Source: Desulfurococcales archaeon (lineage in GTDB: Archaea; Thermoproteota; Thermoprotei_A; Sulfolobales; Desulfurococcaceae). From it: DNA of 7,578 bases. Made by a program: the position numbers and the translations under genes. The notes beneath the pieces are model-generated. The model did not search any database. It saw only the letters and a program-made list of their open reading frames with translations, and had not been told where the DNA came from. The stretch spans positions 1 to 7,578 of the forward strand of contig JAMOPC010000440.1 of assembly GCA_027064845.1 (NCBI GenBank). Reading direction: 5' to 3'. Positions 1-6,182 of this stretch are shown one piece after another (within the stretch, counting starts at the first letter, position 1; each line of letters starts with the position of its first letter).

Positions 1-177
1 GGATACGCTAAGCTTGCAACCTCAAAGATAACCTCATTAGGATTAGACGCGGGCGTTAAGAAGGTAGCATTACACGTTAACTCGAAAAACACCATAGCAA
101 TAAGAGTTTACAAGAGACTAGGATACTATGAAACCAGTAGAAAAACATGGCTAATAGTTAAAAACAAATACCTCTAA
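1..177 (+). CDS. GNAT-family N-acetyltransferase, C-terminal fragment
   Basis: The left edge of the window cuts this gene; 58 codons in frame 1 remain, ending in TAA at 175-177. The fragment opens with GYAKLATSKI, which fits the acetyl-CoA pyrophosphate-binding loop and following helix of GNAT enzymes. It then has LHVNSKNTIAIRVYKRLGYY at residues 24-43, the typical last strand and helix of the fold (N-x-x-A-I-x-x-Y-x-x-x-G-F/Y). Known members transfer an acetyl group from acetyl-CoA to an amine; the layout resembles RimI/Ard1-like protein N-terminal acetyltransferases, but too little remains to name the substrate. It lies 424 bases upstream of the transport operon with no sign of co-transcription. 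The family is fairly certain; the specific function is unknown. Confidence 0.82.
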   Translation, partial: GYAKLATSKITSLGLDAGVKKVALHVNSKNTIAIRVYKRLGYYETSRKTWLIVKNKYL

Positions 178-305
178 AGGCTTCTCATAGACTAGTGAGA
201 GTAATGCTTAATTCGAAGAACATTAGTACCAGGTTGAATATAGGATATATTCTCATCAATGCACCAAATATATTAGTCATTTCCTGTACATCTTTTAACT
301 CAGCG

Positions 306-324
306 TATAAATGAACTTATAAAT
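306..324 (+). promoter_or_regulatory. Tandem TATA-like elements, possible promoter of a small RNA
   Basis: TATAAAT at 306-312 and TTATAAAT at 317-324 resemble archaeal TATA boxes. Either would place a transcript start at roughly 332-350, ahead of the nested hairpin at 385-430 and about 250 bases before the nearest gene. In such AT-rich DNA these matches can arise by chance and no clear BRE is visible, so this is a weak candidate. Confidence 0.2.
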
Positions 325-384
325 CCTTGTTATTATTGGTTTGTTTTAAATCAAAAGTAGGTGAAAAACATAACCACTAGTATT

Positions 385-430
385 TCTCTGATCGGTCTTC
401 ATAGTATGACCGTGTTAATCAAGTCAGAGA
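385..430 (+). repeat. Nested inverted repeat / potential RNA hairpin
   Basis: An outer pair TCTCTGA (385-391) and TCAGAGA (424-430) is perfectly complementary over 7 bases. It encloses a second perfect pair, CGGTC (393-397) and GACCG (408-412), with a 10-base loop. The inner arm is the most GC-rich piece of an otherwise AT-rich gap. It could be a structured small RNA, part of a long leader, or a protein-binding site. No coding potential explains it, and I do not recognise C/D or H/ACA guide-RNA boxes. Confidence 0.35.
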
Positions 431-503
431 GCACCTTAACAGGAGATAGTAGTTTGCCGTTCTTACTTGATATACTTGTTTAAAAATTTATGGGTTTAGC
501 CGT

Positions 504-518
504 GTAAGTATCTTACTT
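504..518. promoter_or_regulatory. Overlapping palindromes upstream of the operon promoter (operator candidate)
   Basis: GTAAG-TAT-CTTAC (504-516) and AAGTA-TCT-TACTT (506-518) are two perfect 5-3-5 inverted repeats that share bases. They end about 8 bases before the purine-rich BRE-like stretch of the promoter at 526-540. Half of the element, TCTTACTT (511-518), recurs at 461-468. In archaea, sites just upstream of BRE/TATA are often bound by activators. No regulator gene lies in the window, so this is an operator candidate only. Confidence 0.35.
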
Positions 519-522
519 TTTT
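517..522 (+). terminator. T6 run, possible terminator of upstream transcription
   Basis: Six consecutive T residues precede the operon promoter. Crenarchaeal termination is commonly linked to short oligo-T tracts in the coding strand without a required hairpin. It could end read-through from the acetyltransferase gene or from a small RNA in the gap. A single T6 in AT-rich DNA is weak evidence. Confidence 0.2.
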
Positions 523-525
523 CTG

Positions 526-540
526 GGAAAACTATATAAA
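526..540 (+). promoter_or_regulatory. BRE/TATA promoter of the sugar-transport operon
   Basis: A purine-rich GAAAA (526-530, BRE-like) followed by CTATATAAA (532-540) is a good archaeal core promoter. Transcription would start about 25 bases downstream of the TATA box, near 560-565, giving a leader of about 40 bases. The leader carries a Shine-Dalgarno site GAGGT at 590-594, seven bases before the ATG at 602. The TATA box lies within an imperfect palindrome (535-552) centred on GATC, which could serve as a repressor site. Confidence 0.6.
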
Positions 541-601
541 TGATCATATATAGAAACAATTAATAATAGTAGTTAATCGAGTTCTTTTAGAGGTTGATTG
601 T

Positions 602-1915
602 ATGTCTATGGAGGCTTTAACTAAGGTTCAAGCTATTATTATAGCTGTTATTGTAATTATTGCAATAGTTGCTGGAGTAGGATATTATCTCATGACACAA
701 CAGCAGCAAGCAGGTCCAACAAAGATCGTGTGGGCATCAACACAGCTCAACCCGCCAGAGGAGCAATCATTTGTAAAAGGAACATTACTGGCAGATTTTA
801 AGAAAGAAACAGGTATTGAGGTCGAATTCATAGCTATATCATATGACCAATTAGCAACCAGGCTTGAGTCAGAAGAGAAAAGCGGTAAGGTAACGATAAG
901 TCTCATCGGAGACTTGCATGGTGGATTAGACTATTTCGCGAGCAAAGGATGGTTAATGGACTTATCAAAGTTCGGCACATTATCTGGAAGAACATTCCCC
1001 AAAGTCCTCGAAGACTATAGTAAACTACATGGGATCAAAGCCTACATACCATGGATGACTGCTACCTACGTAATGGTCGTCAACAAGAAAGCATATGATT
1101 ACCTACCAGATGGCTTAACACCAGATGATGTAAGAAAAGGAACTAGTAAGTGGACCTACGATGCTTTACTAGCATGGGCTAAGAACTTAGCGGAAAAGAC
1201 TGGATCTCCGAAACTCGGATTCCCAGCAGGACCAAAGGGATTGTTCGTAAGATTCCTGCACGGATTCTTATACCCAGCATTCACAGGCTATCAAGCTAAA
1301 GCCTTTAACAGTGATGACGCTGTACAGTTGTGGGAGTATTTGAAAGAGCTATGGAAATACGTTGTACCACAGAGCACAACTTATGACGCCATGGCTGACC
1401 CATTACTCAAGGAAGAAGTATGGATTGCATGGGACCACACAGCGAGAATCAAGGATGCTATTGAGCAGAAACCAGATCAGTTCGAAGTAGTACCTGTACC
1501 TAGAGGTCCTAAGGGTAGAGGCTTCATTCTGGTAATTGCTGGATTAGCTATACCCAAGAACGCGCCCAATGCTGATGCTGCTTGGAAGTTAATAGAGTAT
1601 TTGACAAGACCAGAAGTGCAGGTTAAAGTGTTAGAGAATACAGGTTTCTTCCCAACAGTGAAGGAAGCAACAGGTAAGATACCCAGTGGACCATTAAAAG
1701 TATTAGCAGAGGGTGTAGCTGCACAACAGAGCGCTGAAGATGCAATTGTAGCATTGATCCCAAGCCTTGGTGCGAAGGGAGGAGATTTCAAGAACATATA
1801 TATAACAGCATTTAATAGAATTGTCTTAAACAATGAAGACATAAAGACTGTGCTTGATGATCTATACGATGACCTAATAAGCCTATTTGAATCACAAGGA
1901 CTCGAAGTACCATAA
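602..1915 (+). CDS. Extracellular sugar-binding protein of an ABC importer (family 1 solute-binding protein)
   Basis: This is the receptor of the importer encoded by the next three genes; it captures a sugar or related solute outside the membrane. The 437-residue length is usual for family 1 binding proteins (MalE/UgpB type). Residues 1-5 (ending Glu-Ala) followed by Leu-Thr and a hydrophobic stretch at about 9-31 match a class III, pilin-like signal cut by PibD-type peptidases. There is no lipobox and the protein has no cysteine. A Gln-rich linker (33-36) leads into the mature domain. The stretch LAIPKNAPNADAAWKLIEYL (315-334) is characteristic of the family, and the lobes contain many Trp/Tyr residues, as sugar sites do. 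A start at 602 is favoured by GAGGT at 590-594; ATG 608 would lose the Met-Ser but keep the cleavage site. The substrate cannot be read from the sequence. Confidence 0.92.
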   Translation: MSMEALTKVQAIIIAVIVIIAIVAGVGYYLMTQQQQAGPTKIVWASTQLNPPEEQSFVKGTLLADFKKETGIEVEFIAISYDQLATRLESEEKSGKVTISLIGDLHGGLDYFASKGWLMDLSKFGTLSGRTFPKVLEDYSKLHGIKAYIPWMTATYVMVVNKKAYDYLPDGLTPDDVRKGTSKWTYDALLAWAKNLAEKTGSPKLGFPAGPKGLFVRFLHGFLYPAFTGYQAKAFNSDDAVQLWEYLKELWKYVVPQSTTYDAMADPLLKEEVWIAWDHTARIKDAIEQKPDQFEVVPVPRGPKGRGFILVIAGLAIPKNAPNADAAWKLIEYLTRPEVQVKVLENTGFFPTVKEATGKIPSGPLKVLAEGVAAQQSAEDAIVALIPSLGAKGGDFKNIYITAFNRIVLNNEDIKTVLDDLYDDLISLFESQGLEVP

Positions 1916-1932
1916 CAATAAGTACACAACCA

Positions 1933-1941
1933 ATTATATAT
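1933..1941 (+). promoter_or_regulatory. Possible internal promoter for the permease genes
   Basis: ATTATATAT sits 18 bases after the stop of the binding-protein gene and could act as a TATA box with a start near 1960-1967. That would place it almost on the T-run at 1960-1965. No strong BRE is visible. It is a candidate for separate expression of the membrane and ATPase genes, at low confidence. Confidence 0.2.
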
Positions 1942-1959
1942 CATAATCTAAACATATTC

Positions 1960-1965
1960 TTTTTT
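1960..1965 (+). terminator. T6 run between binding-protein and permease genes (partial terminator candidate)
   Basis: TTTTTT lies in the only large gap (98 bases) inside the operon. In many importer operons the binding protein is made in excess over the membrane parts, and partial termination after its gene is one way to achieve this. Oligo-T tracts can terminate archaeal transcription. I see no strong stem before it, so processing or a second promoter are alternatives. Confidence 0.3.
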
Positions 1966-2013
1966 AAACACATAATCATTGTATCTATTTAATGTTTATA
2001 TGGTGGCACATAA

Positions 2014-2895
2014 ATGTCTAATGAAGAAATCCCAACCAGTGTAAAACTTAGTAAGTACACTCCATATTTCCTGATTTTACCTACTTTAGCCTATATGGTG
2101 TTCTTTATAGGATATCCTCTTGTTCAAGGAATAATGCTTGCATTTTTTGATGAGCAAGGCAGATTTACGCTAGAAAATGTTAATTACCTACTATATGGTC
2201 CAGGCTCTCTCTTTTGGGATGCCTTAAAATACACTATATTATTAGCTGCCGTTATTATCCCTATACAGGTTAGTATCGCTTTCGGTCTCGCACTATTATT
2301 TAATTTAAGGTTTCCGGGTAAGAATGCCGCATTATACACTGTTATTCTTCCTTTAACTATTAGTGATGTAGCTGCAGGTCTTATATGGTATGTTATGCTT
2401 GGACAATATGGTTTCTTCAACAAGATCCTCATGAATCTCGGAATAATTAGTCATCCAATAATATTTTTTGGCATTAAGGATATGGAGTTCATAGCAATAG
2501 TCATTACCGAGATTTGGAGAGCGACGGCTATAGTATTCATAATAATTTATGCAGGACTTCAAATGATAAGCCACGAATACTATGAAGCAGCTGAAGTATT
2601 TGGAGCAACTACTTGGCAGAGATTCAGATACATAGTATTCCCCTTACTACTTCCTAGTTTACAAGCAGCATTAATCATAAGGACACTGTTCGCATTCCAG
2701 ATATTTGGCGTAGTATGGACTCTTGCTGGTAGAGATATACCAGTATTAGCTGGTGAGGCATATTATGCTCAAACAGAGCTCCTCAGACCTGGTGTTGCGA
2801 GTTTGTATGCATTAATAATTGCTGGGCTTAGCATAGCAGTTGGCGCTCTCTACATTAAGTTCTTTAAAGCAAAATACTTGGAGGCTGGTATGTAA
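2014..2895 (+). CDS. ABC sugar-transporter permease, CUT1 family (MalF-like subunit)
   Basis: One of two membrane subunits forming the translocation pore. The 293 residues contain about six hydrophobic segments (near 17-40, 71-97, 107-129, 157-183, 208-235 and 262-283). The cytoplasmic coupling loop is clear at 189-211: the EAA motif (EAAEVFG at 191-197) followed by the spaced Gly and Ile-Val-Phe-Pro. This loop contacts the ATPase. MalF-like signs are the N-terminal segment with P23 and the FxxYPLxxGxxLAFF pattern (31-45). The ATG at 2014 has GGTGG at 2002-2006, a good spacing. It overlaps the next permease by one base (TAATG at 2893-2897), indicating translational coupling. Substrate is unknown; the CUT1 assignment rests on architecture and gene order. 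Confidence 0.93.
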   Translation: MSNEEIPTSVKLSKYTPYFLILPTLAYMVFFIGYPLVQGIMLAFFDEQGRFTLENVNYLLYGPGSLFWDALKYTILLAAVIIPIQVSIAFGLALLFNLRFPGKNAALYTVILPLTISDVAAGLIWYVMLGQYGFFNKILMNLGIISHPIIFFGIKDMEFIAIVITEIWRATAIVFIIIYAGLQMISHEYYEAAEVFGATTWQRFRYIVFPLLLPSLQAALIIRTLFAFQIFGVVWTLAGRDIPVLAGEAYYAQTELLRPGVASLYALIIAGLSIAVGALYIKFFKAKYLEAGM

Positions 2896-3734
2896 TGAGT
2901 AGAGAAGTTCTCGTAAAGAAATCTGATATTGTAAAATATTATTTGAGAAAAATAATCATAGCTGGTTTAGTAACGATTGCCGTGACATGGGTCGCATTAC
3001 CGTTTATTATGACGATTATATACGCTTTATCTGATCCGGATCAATACTATGATCCACATATTGTAATACCGACAAGGTATACTTTAGAACACATACATAA
3101 ACTAATTGTTCTAGGTGCTTGGAATGCTACTATTAATAGCGTGATTGTCGCTGTGCTCACAATACTGTTTAGTTTTGCAATAGGTCTTCCAGCAGGATAT
3201 GCTTTCGCAAGATATGCGTTTAAGGGAAAGGATTCTTTAAAACTATTCATTGTAGCACTTAGAATGTTCCCAATGATGGTCATAGCCGTACCACTACTGG
3301 TACTCTACTTTAAACTAGGTCTCGCAGACACCCTCTTAGGAATAGCTTTAGCACACACAGCTATGGCTCTGCCTTTCGTCATCTTGATAACATCAGGTAT
3401 AATCGCTGGTGTTCCCGTAGAATATGAGGAGGCTGGCCTAGTTTTTGGACTGAATAGAATAGGTGCTTTCTTCAGAATAACTCTCCCACTAGCATTACCT
3501 GGACTAGCAGCAGCAGCTATCTTTACATTTATTATGAGCTGGAACGAGGTATTTATAGCAGCTGTTCTGAGTTTCCAGAATAGAACACTCCCAGCATTTA
3601 TATTAAACCTTATTGGTGGAGCAACGGATTTCATAAAGTTCGCAGGAGCGTTCATAATGGTTATACCGGCTCTTGTATTCGTATTTGTAGCGGGGAAGTA
3701 CTTGGTGAGAATGTGGGGTATAACCCTGAAATAA
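2895..3734 (+). CDS. ABC sugar-transporter permease, CUT1 family (MalG-like subunit)
   Basis: The second pore subunit, 279 residues with about six membrane segments (near 19-44, 79-106, 116-140, 147-171, 200-226 and 248-269). The EAA loop spans about 176-198, with EEAGLVFG in place of the commoner EAAxxDG and ending Ile-Thr-Leu-Pro. MalG-type hallmarks are visible: RMFP (123-126) at the start of the third hydrophobic segment, SWNEVFIA (215-222) after the coupling loop, and the C-terminal GKYLVRMWG (267-275), near the end where MalG-type permeases contact the ATPase. The start overlaps the stop of the previous gene by one base and has GGAGG at 2880-2884, ten bases upstream. It pairs with the preceding permease and the following ATPase. 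Confidence 0.93.
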   Translation: MSREVLVKKSDIVKYYLRKIIIAGLVTIAVTWVALPFIMTIIYALSDPDQYYDPHIVIPTRYTLEHIHKLIVLGAWNATINSVIVAVLTILFSFAIGLPAGYAFARYAFKGKDSLKLFIVALRMFPMMVIAVPLLVLYFKLGLADTLLGIALAHTAMALPFVILITSGIIAGVPVEYEEAGLVFGLNRIGAFFRITLPLALPGLAAAAIFTFIMSWNEVFIAAVLSFQNRTLPAFILNLIGGATDFIKFAGAFIMVIPALVFVFVAGKYLVRMWGITLK

Positions 3735-3746
3735 CACATGTTTATG

Positions 3747-3752
3747 GGTGAT
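3747..3752 (+). promoter_or_regulatory. Shine-Dalgarno site deciding the ATPase start
   Basis: GGTGAT matches the archaeal anti-Shine-Dalgarno sequence and ends six bases before the ATG at 3759. The in-frame ATGs at 3738 and 3744 have no such site upstream, and the site itself lies downstream of them. This supports 3759 as the true start. Confidence 0.65.
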
Positions 3753-3758
3753 ACGTAT

Positions 3759-4862
3759 ATGGTAGATGTTCATCTAAGAGGAGTCGTCAAGAGGTTTGGT
3801 AAAACAATAGCATTGAGAGGAATAGACTTAGATATTAATGATGGAGAATTCGTAGTTCTTCTAGGTCCGAGTGGTTGTGGTAAAACAACCACCCTTAGAA
3901 TAATTGCTGGATTAGAGAAGCCAACAAAGGGAAAAGTAATCTTCGGTAATAGAGACGTAACCTATCTTCCTCCAAGAGAACGTAATATATCCATGGTTTT
4001 CCAAAGCTACGCTGTATGGCCACACATGACTGTATATGACAATATTGCTTTCCCACTCAAAATAAAGAAAGTGCCTAAAGAAGAAATAGATAAGAGAGTA
4101 AAATGGGCAGCTGAGCTCCTCCAGATAAGTGAGCTCCTCAACAGGTATCCACACCAGCTAAGTGGTGGTCAGAGACAAAGAGTAGCAGTTGCTAGAGCAA
4201 TAGTTGTAGAACCCCAAGTACTACTTATGGACGAGCCACTAAGCAATCTAGATGCATTACTGAGAGTGAAGATGAGGAGTGAGATAAAGAAGCTACAGAG
4301 AAGGATAAAAGTAACAACTATCTACGTTACCCACGACCAAGTAGAAGCAATGACTATGGGAGATAGAATAGCAGTAATGAACGCTGGAAAAATCATGCAA
4401 GTCGGTACACCATGGGAAATCTATAATAAGCCAGCCAATGTATTCGTAGCAGGATTCATTGGATCACCGCAAATGAACTTCATTGACGTCACAATAGAAG
4501 AAGCACAAGACGGGGTTAACCTCGTATCAAGTGATTTCACGATAAAGTTACCGCAAGAATACATCTCATTACTTAAGGATTATGTAGGAAAAACAATGAT
4601 CCTAGGCATAAGGCCTGAACACATGTACCCATTAGGATATGTTCCAGCAAATCTTCAGAAAAAAGATAAGATCAAGGGAGTAGTAGACTTTGTCGAAGCC
4701 CTCGGATCGGACACTATTATCCACCTTAATACGGGTTCAAAAATAATAGTTGTTAAAACAAGCGGAACGTATAGGCCTAAGATCGGAGAGGAGCTAGAGA
4801 TAGTGATCGACTTAGATAAGATACATTTATTCGATAAGAATACCGAGAAAGCAATAATATAG
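3759..4862 (+). CDS. ABC sugar-transporter ATP-binding protein (MalK/UgpC/MsmX type)
   Basis: The energy-coupling subunit; a dimer hydrolyses ATP at the inner face of the two permeases. From ATG 3759 it has 367 residues, typical of MalK-like proteins. All nucleotide-binding motifs are intact: Walker A GPSGCGKT (36-43), Q-loop Gln82, signature LSGGQ (134-138), Walker B with catalytic Glu159, the D-loop SNLDA, and switch His192. Residues from about 238 onward form a C-terminal OB/TOBE-type regulatory domain with the characteristic GIRPEH (283-288), which marks the sugar-importer CUT1 class. The in-frame ATG at 3738 would add seven residues but lacks a ribosome site, and MVDVHLRGVVKRFG is the usual family beginning. 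The gap is 24 bases from the permease and 16 bases to the next gene. ATPases of this type are sometimes shared between importers. Confidence 0.95.
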   Translation: MVDVHLRGVVKRFGKTIALRGIDLDINDGEFVVLLGPSGCGKTTTLRIIAGLEKPTKGKVIFGNRDVTYLPPRERNISMVFQSYAVWPHMTVYDNIAFPLKIKKVPKEEIDKRVKWAAELLQISELLNRYPHQLSGGQRQRVAVARAIVVEPQVLLMDEPLSNLDALLRVKMRSEIKKLQRRIKVTTIYVTHDQVEAMTMGDRIAVMNAGKIMQVGTPWEIYNKPANVFVAGFIGSPQMNFIDVTIEEAQDGVNLVSSDFTIKLPQEYISLLKDYVGKTMILGIRPEHMYPLGYVPANLQKKDKIKGVVDFVEALGSDTIIHLNTGSKIIVVKTSGTYRPKIGEELEIVIDLDKIHLFDKNTEKAII

Positions 4863-4878
4863 ATCTAGTGATCAAGAT

Positions 4879-6123
4879 ATGTTCATGAATATAAAAATCG
4901 AGGGATACGATAATCTAGAAACTATAAAAACAAGGATTGATGAAGTAGATAAACTAGTTGTTATACCTTCGAGAAACGCTGCTGAAACCATAGCTTATGT
5001 AGTAATAAACTCGTTCAAGGGATTAGAAAAAATAACCAGTAACGGAGCAGTAATTGTCATAGACGGATTGAGCGAGGACTCAACAGTAGAAATAGTTAAT
5101 GCTTTAAAGAAAAAGTTCTCAAATCTCTTTATAATACCAAACATATTGTCACCTGGAAAAGGAGGAGCTATGAAAACGGGAGTGCACATAGCAGATGCTC
5201 TAAATGCCAATATCCTAGTGTTCGTGGACAGCGATCTCAGGAGCATATCGCCAGAATGGATCATATTGTTAGCAAAGGGAGCAGAAAAACAAGGATACTG
5301 TACACCATATTATATAAGAGACAGATTTGATGCAACCATAACGAATTTTGTCGCCAGACCATTAACAACAACAGCATATCTCATAGACTTATCCCAGCCC
5401 ATAGGAGGAGACTTCGGATTATCCAAGAACTTTATTAAGTATTTGTCTAGAGAAGCGCCTTGGCACAATTGTTATTGGAACCTATTATTCGGAACAGATA
5501 TCTTCATAACCCACACCGCTCTCTACACAGGCATAAAACCTGCAGAAGCATATCTTGGATCAAAAATACACGAATCAAAAGATCCTGGTAAAAGCCTTAA
5601 AAACATGTTTATAGAAGTAACTGGAAGCTTATTCACAGCATTAATAGAATATGCAGAAGCATGGACAAAGATAAAAGAGAAACAAGTATTGAAACCAGAA
5701 ATAATTAAGGAACCAGAACCACCCTTCATACCTCCGCCAAGGATAATTGTTGATAAAGAATACTCGTTAAAAACATTTAAGAAAATTAGCGAAGAACCAC
5801 ATAAATCCATTATTAAAAAATTCAGCAAGGAAACTATGAACATACTCGAGAAAGCACTAACTAATAATAAAGGATTAAGCGGATCTGAGTGGGCAGCCAT
5901 TCTCATAGAAGCATACAAGTTGTTTATCAAGACACCAAGATATTTCCTTAAAAAAGCTCTACTAGATACTCTTTACCATTTATGGCAGGGAAGACTATAC
6001 AGATACTACCAAGAAGCAAGTGATTTAGATGAACATGAAGTGAGAGAACTACTAGAAGAACAAGTACATAAAGTACGAGAACTTAGAAGCTTAATGCTCG
6101 AAGAAACCCTGAAGTATATCTAA
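4879..6123 (+). CDS. GT81/GT78-like glycosyltransferase (glucosyl-3-phosphoglycerate or mannosylglycerate synthase-like)
   Basis: A soluble 414-residue enzyme with no membrane segment. The GT-A catalytic domain (about 25-262) shows VVIPSRNAAETI (27-38), a nucleotide-binding IDGLSEDST (61-69), SPGKGGAM (91-98), the metal-binding VFVDSDL (114-120, DSD at 117-119), VARPL (158-162), QPIGGD (173-178), GTD (205-207) and His231 as candidate metal ligand. These match, in order, glucosyl-3-phosphoglycerate synthase (GT81). After a Pro-rich linker (273-288) comes a helical domain (about 295-414) with WAA (338-340) and LWQGRLYRYY (368-377), which recalls the C-terminal part of mannosylglycerate synthase (GT78). 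Predicted reaction: sugar transfer from an NDP-sugar to glycerate, phosphoglycerate or a similar acceptor. GTGATC (4869-4874) supports the start; ATG 4885 is an alternative. It is probably co-transcribed with the importer. A GT81-type route needs a phosphatase, which is absent here. Donor and acceptor are uncertain. Confidence 0.75.
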   Translation: MFMNIKIEGYDNLETIKTRIDEVDKLVVIPSRNAAETIAYVVINSFKGLEKITSNGAVIVIDGLSEDSTVEIVNALKKKFSNLFIIPNILSPGKGGAMKTGVHIADALNANILVFVDSDLRSISPEWIILLAKGAEKQGYCTPYYIRDRFDATITNFVARPLTTTAYLIDLSQPIGGDFGLSKNFIKYLSREAPWHNCYWNLLFGTDIFITHTALYTGIKPAEAYLGSKIHESKDPGKSLKNMFIEVTGSLFTALIEYAEAWTKIKEKQVLKPEIIKEPEPPFIPPPRIIVDKEYSLKTFKKISEEPHKSIIKKFSKETMNILEKALTNNKGLSGSEWAAILIEAYKLFIKTPRYFLKKALLDTLYHLWQGRLYRYYQEASDLDEHEVRELLEEQVHKVRELRSLMLEETLKYI

Positions 6124-6161
6124 GTTTTAGACATGGACTACTCCCCTTATGTGTGTACATT

Positions 6162-6182
6162 TTTATAAATCTACAAAGTAGA
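6162..6182 (+). promoter_or_regulatory. Promoter and adjacent palindrome of the peptidase gene
   Basis: TTTATAAA (6162-6169) is a near-consensus archaeal TATA box about 50 bases before the ATG, predicting a start near 6190. It is followed at once by a perfect 5-3-5 inverted repeat TCTAC-AAA-GTAGA (6170-6182). GACTACT occurs on both sides of the box (6136-6142 and 6181-6187). The position between TATA and the expected start would suit a repressor. The upstream BRE is weak. Confidence 0.5.

Larger units (their letters stand above)
178..601. other. 424-base gene-free region upstream of the transport operon
   Basis: I see no convincing protein gene, tRNA or rRNA in this AT-rich stretch. From left to right it holds two TATA-like elements (306-312 and 317-324), a nested inverted repeat (385-430), a direct repeat TACTTG (464-469 and 473-478), the repeated octamer TCTTACTT (461-468 and 511-518), two overlapping short palindromes (504-518), a T6 run (517-522), and the operon promoter (526-540). 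It is long compared with the other gaps in the window. This makes it the likely control region of the operon and a possible site for a small RNA. Confidence 0.6.

Noticed and set aside
253..258. A TGATGA box on the - strand, as in C/D-box guide RNAs.
   Set aside because: No CTGA D or D' boxes occur at suitable distances, so a C/D RNA is not supported.
204..314. A 36-codon open frame (MLNSKNISTRL...) on the + strand in the upstream gap.
   Set aside because: It has no clear Shine-Dalgarno site, no recognisable motif, and its stop overlaps a TATA-like element; such short frames are expected by chance.
1477..1944. A 155-codon open frame on the - strand.
   Set aside because: It lies almost wholly opposite the well-supported binding-protein gene, has low-complexity composition and no family features; it is an antisense shadow.
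3305..3739. A 144-codon open frame on the - strand.
   Set aside because: It is antisense to the MalG-like permease, and its composition mirrors that gene's codons.
5523..5930. A 135-codon open frame on the - strand.
   Set aside because: It is antisense to the glycosyltransferase, with no start signal or recognisable domain.
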